Assembly: GCA_020027875.1 (NCBI GenBank)
Contig: JAHRHA010000042.1
Coordinates: forward strand, 1 to 43,120
Direction: 5' to 3'
Length of the DNA stretch: 43,120 bases
DNA from: Micromonosporaceae bacterium
GTDB lineage: Bacteria; Actinomycetota; Actinomycetes; Mycobacteriales; Micromonosporaceae
The notes under the pieces were generated by a model that saw only the letters and a list, made by a program, of their open reading frames with translations, was not told where the DNA came from and did no database searches. This document shows, piece after piece, positions 15,327-23,225 of the stretch. The translations under genes and the position numbers were made by a program. The first letter of the stretch is position 1, and each line of letters opens with the position of its first letter.

Positions 15327-15776
15327 ATGAGCGGGATCATGACGAGGTGGCTTGTACTGCAGGAGCACCCCGTCACGGAGCATGAACTGGACGCCGACGA
15401 AACCATCAGCGACGAGGCGGTGGTGCGTTGGGTCACCGCGGCGTGCGCGGCCTATCTCGAGCACTGCATGGTGCTGCGACGTGTGCGGGACGAGTCCGGG
15501 CTCGTCCTGAGGCAGCGCCCCGGTGCACTTCCCCGGGGCGCGCTGCTCGGGCGCCCGACCGACGTGGTCGTCACGGCCAGCGCCTCGGAGGTCCGGCCGA
15601 GTTCCTTCACCATCTCGGTGCGGCTACGCCCGGGCGGCGGGGATCGCGAGCTCCCGGTGAACGCCACCTGTGTGATCCGTTTGGAGGACGAGGTCACCGG
15701 CGAGGTACGCGAGCTTGGCGACGAGATCCGCGACGAGCTGATCGCACTCGAGCACTCGGCCCGACAGTTCAATTAG
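15327..15776 (+). CDS. hotdog-fold acyl-CoA thioesterase-like protein
   Basis: A 149-residue protein. The ATG follows GGTGGTGAG. The same frame is open upstream into the DinB relic, so a fused product is formally possible. The N-terminal WLVLQEHPVTEHELD and the helix SDEAVVRWVTAACAAYLEH correspond to the first strand and central sausage helix of the 4-hydroxybenzoyl-CoA thioesterase fold. TDVVVTASASEVRPSSFTIS and NATCVIRLEDEVTGEVREL make the following strands. The usual catalytic Asp/Glu of the YGHVNN-type motif is not obvious. It sits between two relics and may be a gene stranded by deletion. Substrate unknown. Confidence 0.65.
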   Translation: MSGIMTRWLVLQEHPVTEHELDADETISDEAVVRWVTAACAAYLEHCMVLRRVRDESGLVLRQRPGALPRGALLGRPTDVVVTASASEVRPSSFTISVRLRPGGGDRELPVNATCVIRLEDEVTGEVRELGDEIRDELIALEHSARQFN

Positions 15777-15790
15777 GACGCAACGCCAGG

Positions 15791-16063
15791 CCCCTTGCCC
15801 TGGGCGCGATCCGGGCCGCCCGGAGGGCGGGGCTGTCGGTGCCGGAGGACATCTCGGTGGTCGGCTTCGACGACTCCGCGTTGATGACCTGTACGGAGCC
15901 GCCGTTGATTATGGTGCCGCAGCCGATCGAGGAGCTGGGGCGGGCCGCGGTAACGCTGTTGGTCAACCAGATCGAGGGTGCCACCGTCACGGCCGATGAG
16001 CTGTTGTTCGAGCCCGAACTCGTGGTGCGCGGTTCAACCGGTCCGCGGTTCGCTCGGACGTAA
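15791..16063 (+). pseudogene. 3' fragment of a LacI-family repressor
   Basis: Only the last 90 or so codons of a LacI/GalR regulator remain: ALGAIRAARRAGLSVPEDIS, VVGFDDSALMTCTEPPL, QPIEELGRAAVTLLV and the C-terminal ELVVRGSTG. The DNA-binding helix-turn-helix and most of the periplasmic-binding-like core are missing. The fragment begins 15 bases after the thioesterase stop with no start codon or ribosome site of its own. It suggests a sugar operon once lay here and was deleted. Confidence 0.85.
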
Positions 16064-16149
16064 GCTGACTCGCCCTGCCATTCGGCTTCGCTGCCCTTCG
16101 ACTCCACATCGGACTGCGGGGGTGCGGTGTCGTCGGCCTTGCCGGTAGC

Positions 16150-16941
16150 GAATCATGCAGCACGATCGGCAGTCGCGGCGCGGACTCCTGCGGTTCCGTC
16201 GTCTCCGCGATCAAGCGGGCGAGTCCTCGGCGGGTCGCCACGACCAAGTGCCTGTCGGCGCGCTGCAATCGACGGTCGCCGGCAACGGATGGCGAAAGCC
16301 GGTTTCCCTGCGGGTTGGTTACCTCAAGAATCCCGCTTCGCGTGGACGCCGTACGTCGCCAACCGTCTGCCCCTCGAGCGTGGAGTAGGCACCCACGGCC
16401 AGATCGGCGACGACCAGCACGTGGCGTCCGACCGGAACGGTGTCCAGCACCTGTCCAAGCATGTGCGCCGCGAACGTGGGCGCGGCCAGGTGCGAGACGC
16501 TGCGCGACGCCGTGATGCTGAAGGCTCGCTGGATCCGGTCTGCGGAATCGCCGTCGAACAGGCGCAGTACGACGGGCAGATCCTTTCGAATTGCGCGGCC
16601 GATCAGCGCCGTCTCAAGGTTGGTGGCATCGTCGGACGTGATCGCGAACAGCGTCCGGCAGGTTGGCAGCGAGGCGGCCAGCAGCGTCTCCTTCGGCTCG
16701 CGTCGCCGATAAGGAGCGGGATGCGTAGATCCCGGGCGAGCCCGAGCACCGCGCCGATGGGGTAGTGGTGGGTCAGGCGTGGAATGCGGCGTCCCCTCGG
16801 CGGCGATGAGCCTCGGTGACGCACCAGAACCAGGTCGGCAGCGTTCTCGTCGGCCGGCTTCAGTTCCGGTTCGTCGCGGCCCTCGGTGATTGCTAGGCCG
16901 CACGGGATGTCGGCGGACTTGGCGTCCTGGCGGTGCGCCAC
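16150..16941 (-). pseudogene. TrkA/RCK-domain protein (K+ channel regulator) with frameshifts
   Basis: Pieces of one protein lie in different frames. LARDLRIPLLIGDASR comes first, then after a shift near 16698 ETLLAASLPTCRTLFAITSD, DDATNLETALIGRAIR, VVLRLFDGDSADRIQRAF and VPVGRHVLVVADLAVG (TrkA-N/RCK core). After a second shift near 16330 comes GILEVTNPQGNRLSP with LVVATRRGLARLIAET (TrkA-C end). Two indels plus a missing N-terminal Rossmann strand with its GxGxxG make a dead gene, or a low-quality stretch of sequence. RCK proteins gate potassium channels or transporters by binding NAD(H) or nucleotides. The exact ends are approximate. Confidence 0.75.
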
Positions 16942-16960
16942 GAACAGGCGTCTCCTTCCG

Positions 16961-17552
16961 CGCCCACGATCCTGGCTGCGCCATCATCGGACATTACGCA
17001 ACCGGGCGTCACTGTGCGTGACATTGGCAGGCCGGCACCGGCCAAGTGACGCTACGTCACCCCCGGCACGACCAGCCTGGGAGCCAATATCCGGATATAG
17101 GGACAAAATCTGGAGTTGGTCTTCCGGATCCCGGACCAGTCGATCTTGTCTTCCCCAGGGAGGGGTGGGTTGAGGGGTGGCACGAGCCGATGGCCAGGGG
17201 CCTGCGCCAACTACGCAGAGTTACCGTCGGAGGGCCAGAAAAATCTAACCTCATGATCCAACGGACCCCCGGGCAACCCGCCTAAGATCATGTACAGGTC
17301 TGGGAATTTGGAGATCACTGTGGAGAAACGCAGCGTAGCGATGTGCGAGGAGGTGTGCCGGCACCCGTGCCGAGGGCGGGGGTGCTGACGAGGAGCTCCA
17401 CGAGGCAGCACTTACGACGGGACGTTCTATTCATCCTAAAGTATGCTATGAGCTGATCTAGCCGTTACATGCGGATATGCGCGGCGAAGGGCGACGGTCG
17501 GGGGCAGCTCGATGCCGGCATGTTCCTTCCCGCCGTCGAGAGGAGGGTAGCG
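16961..17552. other. about 590 bp upstream of the GGDEF-EAL gene, no gene seen
   Basis: No reading frame here looks like protein. Two perfect small dyads are present: GTGACG-CTA-CGTCAC (17046-17060) and ATATCCGGATAT (17087-17098). An AT-richer stretch lies near 17430-17455. The promoter of the GGDEF-EAL gene should be in this region. I could not fix a -35/-10 pair. Confidence 0.4.
17046..17098. promoter_or_regulatory. pair of small perfect dyads, possible operators
   Basis: GTGACG and CGTCAC flank CTA; 27 bases further on lies the 12-bp palindrome ATATCCGGATAT. Both are perfect and sit about 450 bases before the GGDEF-EAL start. The binding protein is unknown. Confidence 0.3.
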
Positions 17553-19871
17553 GTGACCCCTCGCAGGACGGTGACGCCTGCGCCAGACATGGCTGGGCAG
17601 ATTGGCGGCGCGCCGGCGCCCGCAGCTGCGGCGGCGATGCTTGTCGTGCTGGGGGCCGTCGCCGCGGCTGTGTACCTTCTCGACTTGTCCACGATCACCA
17701 CGACGGGAGCGTTCGCCGGCGTGGGGATCGGCTGCGTCGTCGCGCTGGTTGAAGGGCCGCGTTGGAATCGGGCGGTCATCCGACGTCCGTGGGCCCTTCT
17801 GGCGATCGCGGCTGCGGCCTTCCTCTTGGGCGCGCTGATGCGCCCCTGGGCGGCGGATCAAGCGGGTGCCACCGTACTTCTGGCGGACGCGTTCACGGTG
17901 CCCGGATACATATTCACTGTGCTTGGCCTCGGCGGTCTGCTGTGGGCCCGGCGCGGGCTTGAGCGACACGCGCTCATCGACGGGCTGATCGTGGGAGTCG
18001 GCGTGGGGGTGGTGTTCGCCGTGCTCTTCTCCCTGCCGGCGGCGTCGATCGAGGGGCGACCAGCGGCGGTGTCGGCCTTGGCGGCGGTGTATCCGTTCTT
18101 CGATGTGGTCCTTGTTCTCATGGTGGCAAGCCTGGCGTTCACCACCGCGGTGCGGAGCCCCAGCTACCTCCTGCTGGTCGGCTGTGCGTCATTACTTCTG
18201 ATCGGGGACGTGGCCTATGCGATCATCGGAACCTCCGGCGACCTGACGGGGTCGAGGTTGCTAGATCTTCCTTTCCTATTCGGGTTCGCGTTGCTCGGTG
18301 CGTCGGCGCTGCATCCGTCGATGGTGGAGTTGGGCCGCGGTGCGCCTGCGCCGGTGCAGGCATGGTCGTGGCCGCGCCTGCTCCTGATCGTGCCGGCCCT
18401 GGGAGCGCCTTTCGCGTTGATCGCTTTGGTACGTGAGTCAACGCTCACCGATCGCTGGGTGCTCGCCGTGGGTGGCGCGTTGCTCGTATCCCTGCTGCTC
18501 ACGCGCGCTGTCTCGGCGGTGCATGCGTATTCGGCGGCCCGGCGCCGGTATCAGCATCAGGCCACTCATGACCATCTCACCGGGCTTCCCAACCGGCTGA
18601 TGCTCTCGGCTCAGGTCGATCGACTGATGGCCGAACGGCCGGTCGCCGGATCAGAGGTCTGGGTCTTCTATGTCGACTTGGACGGCTTCAAGCTGGTCAA
18701 CGACTCGCGAGGTCACCAAGTCGGCGATCAGGTGATCGTCGAGGTGGGCCGGCGCCTGCGGTCGTGTGTTCCGGACGCGGCCGAGGTCGCCCGGGTTGGC
18801 GGCGACGAGTTCGTGGTCATCCAGGTTGGCCGCCGCAGCAAGGCAGCGCAGCTTGCCGACCGGATCCTCGAGTGCTTCGCCGCGCCGCTGCACGTGCGCA
18901 GCGTCGAAGTGATGATCACCGCTTCGGTCGGTGTCGCGAGCGCTCCGGTAGCTGGCCGAACCTCGGCCACGGCCGAGGCCTTGCTGCGTGACGCCGACAC
19001 GGCGATGTACCGGGCCAAGTCCGAGGGACCGGGCAAGTGGACGATGTTCGACGCGTCGATGCACGAGCGGGTCCGCGAGCGGGTCGATATTGAACTCGCT
19101 CTGCGGCACGCCTTGGCCGAGAACCAGATGCACGTCGCCTACCAGCCGATCGTCGGGTTGACCGACGGGACGCTGCTGGGCGCCGAGGCGTTGCTTCGCT
19201 GGAACCATCCGGCGCGTGGCGCGATCGCGCCCACGACGTTCATTCCGGTGGCCGAGGACACCGGAATGATCTCGGCAATCGGCGGCTGGGTCGTGGAGGA
19301 GTCGCTCCGCCAACTCGCTGCCTGGCGGGCGCAGAGACTCGTCCCGGAGGACTTCTGGGTCTCGATCAACGTTTCGCCGCGACAGCTCCGCGATCCGGGC
19401 CTGCCCGGCATGATCGCCGAGGCTATGGCCCAACACGACCTGCCCGCACACACTGTCGTGTTGGAGATTACCGAGTCGGTCACGATCGACCATTCCACCA
19501 TCGCCGAGAACGTGCTGCGCGACCTGCGCGCACTCGGTGTGTCGATCGTCGTCGACGACTTCGGCACGGGCTTCTCCGCCCTGGGGTATCTGCGGCGACA
19601 CCCTGTCACCGGCGTAAAGATCGACCGGGCATTCGTCGGCGGGCTCGGCGTCAACCCCGAGGACGAGGAGATCGTACGGGCGGTGGTCGCCATGAGCGCC
19701 GCGCTCGGCCTGACCGTCGTGGCGGAAGGCGTCGAAACCGCGCCGCAGCGGCAGGTGCTCGCCGCACTGGGCGTCAGGCAGGGCCAGGGCTGGTTGTGGG
19801 GCGCCGCGGTCGATCCATCCCGGTTCATCCAACGGTGGTCGAACCTGACCCCGGCGATGGGCGCCGGTTAG
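17553..19871 (+). CDS. membrane-bound diguanylate cyclase/phosphodiesterase (GGDEF-EAL)
   Basis: A 772-residue protein that would make and/or hydrolyse cyclic di-GMP at the inner face of the membrane. GTG 17553 has GAGGAGG six bases upstream; an in-frame ATG at 17469 lacks a ribosome site. Residues about 20-320 hold eight to nine hydrophobic helices with no recognised ligand domain. The GGDEF domain (about 330-500) has DHLTGLPNR, VGGDEFVVI near 415 and RDADTAMYRAK, so the cyclase site is intact. The EAL domain (about 510-765) has GAEALLRW near 543, NVSPRQL, LEITES, DDFGTGFSALGYL, KIDRAFV and VVAEGVET, which is the full set of metal and catalytic residues. Neither domain looks degenerate. The final QGxxxGxP motif is QGQGWLWG, a mild change. 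Its stop overlaps the convergent neighbour's stop. Confidence 0.93.
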   Translation: MTPRRTVTPAPDMAGQIGGAPAPAAAAAMLVVLGAVAAAVYLLDLSTITTTGAFAGVGIGCVVALVEGPRWNRAVIRRPWALLAIAAAAFLLGALMRPWAADQAGATVLLADAFTVPGYIFTVLGLGGLLWARRGLERHALIDGLIVGVGVGVVFAVLFSLPAASIEGRPAAVSALAAVYPFFDVVLVLMVASLAFTTAVRSPSYLLLVGCASLLLIGDVAYAIIGTSGDLTGSRLLDLPFLFGFALLGASALHPSMVELGRGAPAPVQAWSWPRLLLIVPALGAPFALIALVRESTLTDRWVLAVGGALLVSLLLTRAVSAVHAYSAARRRYQHQATHDHLTGLPNRLMLSAQVDRLMAERPVAGSEVWVFYVDLDGFKLVNDSRGHQVGDQVIVEVGRRLRSCVPDAAEVARVGGDEFVVIQVGRRSKAAQLADRILECFAAPLHVRSVEVMITASVGVASAPVAGRTSATAEALLRDADTAMYRAKSEGPGKWTMFDASMHERVRERVDIELALRHALAENQMHVAYQPIVGLTDGTLLGAEALLRWNHPARGAIAPTTFIPVAEDTGMISAIGGWVVEESLRQLAAWRAQRLVPEDFWVSINVSPRQLRDPGLPGMIAEAMAQHDLPAHTVVLEITESVTIDHSTIAENVLRDLRALGVSIVVDDFGTGFSALGYLRRHPVTGVKIDRAFVGGLGVNPEDEEIVRAVVAMSAALGLTVVAEGVETAPQRQVLAALGVRQGQGWLWGAAVDPSRFIQRWSNLTPAMGAG

Positions 19872-20416
19872 GCCGCGGGCGGTGCCGTGTAGACCCAGAA
19901 CGCCTGCTCGTCGATCCGGGACGCCGCAACGCCCGGAGAGAGCGACTGGAGCGTCTGCTCGATCGCCTGCGGCAGTCCGAGCCGCTCGTTGCGCCGGCTG
20001 ATGTCCAACGTCGCGATCCCCTGACCTGCCAGGACGACTTGCCACATGGTCTCGATGACCGCCTCGAAGATGCCGGTGCCGCGATGCTCTGGGTGGACTG
20101 CGAAGAAGCCGAGGTACCAGATCCGGCTGGTGGCGTAGAGGTCCGGCCAGCGTCGGGCGAAGTAGTCGGGCGAGATCAGCGGCATCGCCTCGAGGTCGTT
20201 TGTGTACGTCGCTAGGCCCGTCATGATGGCCGGGTCCCCCTCGAAGCCCACGACCTTGATGACCCGTTCATCGGCCATCACCTCGTCGAACTCGTGCCGA
20301 TGCATGACGTGACGCTGCACTGCGGTCGCGCGCAGTTCTTCGAAGGCGTCGTTGTAGAGCCGCCACGCAGCTTCCCGCCGGTGGTCGGCAACCACCTTGG
20401 TGACCTCGATCTCCAT
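19868..20416 (-). CDS. GNAT-like acetyltransferase-fold protein
   Basis: A protein of 182 residues. ATG 20416 is chosen since the sequence from MEIEVTKVVADHRREAAWRL is protein-like, while the longer frame upstream is Arg/Ser-rich. The central part, IWYLGFFAVHPEHRGTGIFE near residues 98-117, matches acetyl-CoA motif A of GNAT enzymes (V.P..RG.G). Other parts (YNDAFEELRATAVQRH, SPDYFARRWPDLY) are not family-wide, so the substrate group is not recognised. Its stop overlaps that of the GGDEF-EAL gene (convergent, four bases), so the two transcripts read into each other unless terminated within the coding sequences. Confidence 0.75.
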   Translation of the reverse strand: MEIEVTKVVADHRREAAWRLYNDAFEELRATAVQRHVMHRHEFDEVMADERVIKVVGFEGDPAIMTGLATYTNDLEAMPLISPDYFARRWPDLYATSRIWYLGFFAVHPEHRGTGIFEAVIETMWQVVLAGQGIATLDISRRNERLGLPQAIEQTLQSLSPGVAASRIDEQAFWVYTAPPAA

Positions 20417-20559
20417 GTCAACCCGTTTCCGCCCGACGGCGACGGTACGGGCGTTCGACACGGTACCCGGCGACGAATGTTCTCGTCTACGAAGTGATGA
20501 CGGTTTGTCCACAAAGTACATATATCACCCCCTCCGCCTGTGGGAGGCATCACCGAGAG

Positions 20560-20770
20560 TGTGGGCCGCACCGGGTAGTCGAGATTGACAGGGCTTGCTG
20601 GCGGCTGCTGGGCCCAGGCCAGAGCGGCTTCGATGGATCACCGTCTCGGCGCCGGTGGCCTCCAGAAATGCGGCGAAACGGGGCAGTAGGCGGGCCGCGT
20701 CATCCAGCTTGTGTCCGAGCGAACGTCGCACCGCCAGATACTCCTCGACCCTCCGCCCCATTTCGCTCAT
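20560..20770 (-). pseudogene. 5' fragment of a tyrosine recombinase (second of a tandem pair)
   Basis: The ATG overlaps the stop of the preceding recombinase fragment (ATGA). The translation runs MSEMGRRVEEYLAVRRSLG, then RLLPRFAAFLEATGAETV, which is a SAM-like core-binding N-terminus seen in tandem recombinases. One extra base near 20640 shifts the frame; the shifted frame continues IEAALAWAQQPPASPVNLD and then loses similarity. The catalytic domain is missing. It is a relic of a multi-recombinase locus. Confidence 0.7.
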
Positions 20771-20970
20771 CGAATGTCTCCGGGCCACGGCTGCGCCACA
20801 GCTCGGAGCGAGCCAATGTCGACCTTGGCGTAGACCATGGTTGTGGAAAGATCCTGGTGTCGTAGCAGCTGGCTGACTTCGACGAGGTCCGCGCCCTTGC
20901 GTAGCAGTTCGGTAGCCAAGCATTCGCGGAGCGGGTGAGCGCCCACCGGTGCGAGACCGTCCCGCAAGCA
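20767..20970 (-). pseudogene. 3' fragment of a tyrosine recombinase (first of a tandem pair)
   Basis: The last 65 or so codons of a phage-integrase-family protein are present: VGAHPLRECLATELLRKGAD, VSQLLRHQDLSTTMVYAKVD and the Pro/Trp-rich tail. The box II HxLRHT motif reads HPLREC, so the second conserved His is lost. The downstream RH and nucleophile Tyr (in VYAKV) remain. The upstream part of the gene is gone and is joined to an unrelated DUF222-like stretch. Its stop overlaps the next fragment's start, the arrangement seen in recombinase-in-tandem/trio elements. Confidence 0.75.
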
Positions 20971-20984
20971 CGCGTGGCGGACGA

Positions 20985-21168
20985 CGTCGCCCGCCGGGAG
21001 GCGAGGCGGGCGGCGACCACGGCGCCGAGTTGGTTGACCGCGTCCAGCAGCGCGGGCAGTTCGGCGGTCACCGCGGCGTCGGACATGCCGACCGGGGTCG
21101 GTGTCGACCAGACCAGCCAACCCGGCCCGCAGAAGCTGCAAAGGGTTCGCCTCGCTCGTCGTACACAC
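20985..21168 (-). pseudogene. possible N-terminal fragment of a DUF222 (13E12-like) protein
   Basis: One frame reads ANPLQLLRAGLAGLVDTDP. After removal of one base near 21090, the next frame continues VGMSDAAVTAELPALLDAVN and QLGAVVAARL. This looks like the opening of a DUF222/HNH-endonuclease protein, then breaks off into recombinase sequence. A second, apparently intact DUF222 start lies at the right end of the window. The match is from memory and short. Confidence 0.4.
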
Positions 21169-21215
21169 GTGTCAAGCATGTCGCCTCGATGCGGCGAGTT
21201 CAACTGTGGATTCGC

Positions 21216-21274
21216 CGATCTAGGGCTTACCGTCCCGAATTGGAGATCAAACCGCGACGGAAAGCCCTAGATCG
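21216..21274. repeat. 19-bp inverted repeat beside the recombinase relic
   Basis: The left arm, 21216-21234 (CGATCTAGGGCTTACCGTC), and the right arm, 21256-21274, match in 18 of 19 positions around a 21-base spacer. It lies just outside the tandem recombinase and DUF222 relics. It has no T-run and is 120 bases from the nearest intact stop. It may be a recombination or terminal site of the decayed element; a terminator role is less likely. Confidence 0.6.
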
Positions 21275-21341
21275 CGGGAAGGGGCACGCCGATGTCTGGG
21301 CGGGCGACGGGAGACATGCCGCGCACTACGCGGGCGAACTA

Positions 21342-21389
21342 CTCACGGAGGGTGCCCGCCGCCACGGCGAGGGGCACCCTCCGGGTGAG
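21342..21389 (-). terminator. strong hairpin terminator after the sugar ABC operon
   Basis: GGAGGGTGCCC (21347-21357) pairs perfectly with GGGCACCCTCC (21372-21382). The inner GCCG/CGGC and outer CTCAC/GTGAG pairs lengthen the stem. It begins 8 bases past the stop of the binding-protein gene on the minus strand. There is no U-run, as is common in high-GC actinomycetes. Confidence 0.65.
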
Positions 21390-21396
21390 GGGAGGG

Positions 21397-22341
21397 TCAG
21401 CTGAACTTCGAAGCGTTGTCCTTGGTTACGACCTCCGTACCAGTGTCCACATTGGCCGGTACGGTCTGGCCGCGAGCGACGGCGACCGCGGTCTCGATGC
21501 CGAGCGACCCCATCTTCGAGGGGAACTGAGCCACCGATGCCGACTGGTCGCCGGCCATGATGGCCGCGATCTCGCCAGCCGACGCGTCGAAGCCGACCAC
21601 GATGATATCGCCCGGCTTCTTGCCCGCGGCCTTGATGGCCTGGAGCGCACCGAGGATGGGCGGGCCGCACGCACCATAGATGGCCGATACGTTGGGGTTG
21701 GCGGTGAGCACGTCCTGGGCCGCGTTGAGACCCTTGGTCTCGTCGCAGTCGGTGGCGGGCTCAGCCACGATCCTCGCTTTGTCGCCGAGCGTCTCCTTCA
21801 TGCCCTTGACCCGATCGTCGAGCGAGGGGTTGCCGAGGCGTCCCTGCAGCACGCCGAGGGTGGATCCGGCCGGAAGGTGTTCGGCGAGCCACTTGCCGGC
21901 GAGTTTGCCTCCGGCGAGATTGTCGGTGGCGACCACGGATGACTTGCCTGACCAACCGGGGATGTCGTTGTCGACGAGCACGACCTTGATGCCCGCTGCG
22001 ACCGCCTTGTCCAGGGCTCCCTGCACGTTCGGGCTCGTCGGGGTGATGGCGATCGCCTTCACGCCCTGCGCGATCATGTTTTCGATGATCGCGATTTCGC
22101 CTTCGTCATCGGTCCCGCTCTTGCCCTGGCCGAAGACGACCTCCACATCGGCGTGCTCGCTGTCGTACTTCTTCACCGCATCGACCATGATGTCGTAGAA
22201 GTCGACCGGGAACTTGGTAATGAAGCCCACCTTGATGGTGGATGAACTCGATCCGCCGCCGTTGTCGGTGGAGCAGGCTCCGATCGACACGGGCAACGCT
22301 AGGGCGAGGGCCAGGATTCCGATTCTCGTCGTACGTCGCAT
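21397..22341 (-). CDS. sugar ABC transporter substrate-binding lipoprotein (ribose type)
   Basis: The product is 314 residues and captures sugar outside the membrane. ATG 22341 has AAGGAGAT nine bases upstream. The N-terminus is a lipoprotein signal: RRTTR, hydrophobic core ILALALALPVSIG, lipobox GACS with Cys near residue 23. A Ser/Gly linker leads into a type I periplasmic-binding fold: TIKVGFITKFPVDFYD, KAIAITPTSPNVQGALDKAV, KVVLVDNDIP, VLQGRLGNPS, SAIYGACGPPILGALQAI and IIVVGFDASA. The fold fits ribose, xylose or fucose binders. It is the last gene of the importer operon, 89 bases after the ATPase gene, and the context of fuconate genes suggests L-fucose or a related sugar. A strong hairpin follows. 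Confidence 0.9.
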   Translation of the reverse strand: MRRTTRIGILALALALPVSIGACSTDNGGGSSSSTIKVGFITKFPVDFYDIMVDAVKKYDSEHADVEVVFGQGKSGTDDEGEIAIIENMIAQGVKAIAITPTSPNVQGALDKAVAAGIKVVLVDNDIPGWSGKSSVVATDNLAGGKLAGKWLAEHLPAGSTLGVLQGRLGNPSLDDRVKGMKETLGDKARIVAEPATDCDETKGLNAAQDVLTANPNVSAIYGACGPPILGALQAIKAAGKKPGDIIVVGFDASAGEIAAIMAGDQSASVAQFPSKMGSLGIETAVAVARGQTVPANVDTGTEVVTKDNASKFS

Positions 22342-22430
22342 CGTTGTTATCTCCTTAGAAAACACCGTGCTTCGCCAAGGCTGCCGCCGAAGTGCGGCAA
22401 ACCGGGGGAGGGCGACATCCGCCGCCTACG

Positions 22431-23225
22431 TCAGTCGTCACCTCCGACGATGAGCGAAACGATCTTTTGTCTGTTCTCCGGTCGGGGGATCTCTTCTCCG
22501 ACCATGCGACCGCGCCGCATGACGACGGCCTTGTCCGCTATCTCCATGACGTGATCCATCGCGTGTGAGATGACCACGATGGCGTGTCCCTCATCGCGCA
22601 ACCGGAGGATGAGGTCGAGCACCCGCCGCGACTCGCGGACGCCGAGGGCGGCGGTGGGTTCGTCGAGAATGACGACGTTGGTGGCGAACGCGGCCGCACG
22701 TGCGACGGCGATGGCCTGACGTTGTCCGCCTGACATGAGGCCGACTGTGGTACGGGCATCGGCAACCCCAACTTGCAGCCGCTTCAGCACATCCGCCGTC
22801 GTCTCCACCATCGGGCCGCGGCGCAGGACCCGAAGTCCCCGTGGCAGCCATCGAGGTCCGGCGGTTTCGCGGCCGGCGTAGAAGTTGGCCGCTGGATCGA
22901 GATTGTCGAACAGCGCGAGATCCTGATAGACGGTCTCGATGCCGAGCGTGCGCGCCACCGCTGGCGAGGTAACCTCCACCGGCACGCCATTCATCTCGAC
23001 GGAGCCCGAGTCGAAGCGGTGCACGCCACTGACGCACTTGATGAGCGTGGACTTTCCGGCACCGTTGTCGCCGAGTAGCGCCAGCACCTCACCCCGCCGG
23101 ACCGTGAGATCGACGCCGTCAAGAGCCACCACGGCGCCGAACCGTTTTGTCGCCCCACGCACCGTCAGCGCCGGGGGGGCGTTCATGTGGGCCTGCGTCA
23201 TGCGAACGTCCGCCGCGGCTGTCAT
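22431..23225 (-). CDS. sugar ABC transporter ATP-binding protein (single-domain)
   Basis: The protein has 264 residues and powers sugar uptake with the neighbouring permease. All nucleotide-binding motifs are present: Walker A GDNGAGKST near 52-60, Q-loop VYQDLALFDNL near 98-108, signature LMSGGQRQ near 162, Walker B VVILDEP near 185 and the switch His in VVISHAMDHV near 217. It has one ATPase domain rather than the fused pair of RbsA/MglA, so it belongs to the FrcA-like group that forms a homodimer. Its start overlaps the permease stop (ATGA at 23222-23225), giving tight translational coupling. Alternative in-frame starts exist at residues 9 and 14. Confidence 0.92.
   Translation of the reverse strand: MTAAADVRMTQAHMNAPPALTVRGATKRFGAVVALDGVDLTVRRGEVLALLGDNGAGKSTLIKCVSGVHRFDSGSVEMNGVPVEVTSPAVARTLGIETVYQDLALFDNLDPAANFYAGRETAGPRWLPRGLRVLRRGPMVETTADVLKRLQVGVADARTTVGLMSGGQRQAIAVARAAAFATNVVILDEPTAALGVRESRRVLDLILRLRDEGHAIVVISHAMDHVMEIADKAVVMRRGRMVGEEIPRPENRQKIVSLIVGGDD

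Noticed and set aside
18651..20045. A 464-codon open frame on the minus strand opposite the GGDEF-EAL gene.
   Set aside because: Its product is rich in Arg, His and Asp with no family motif; the plus strand has complete GGDEF and EAL domains. It is a GC-rich antisense shadow.
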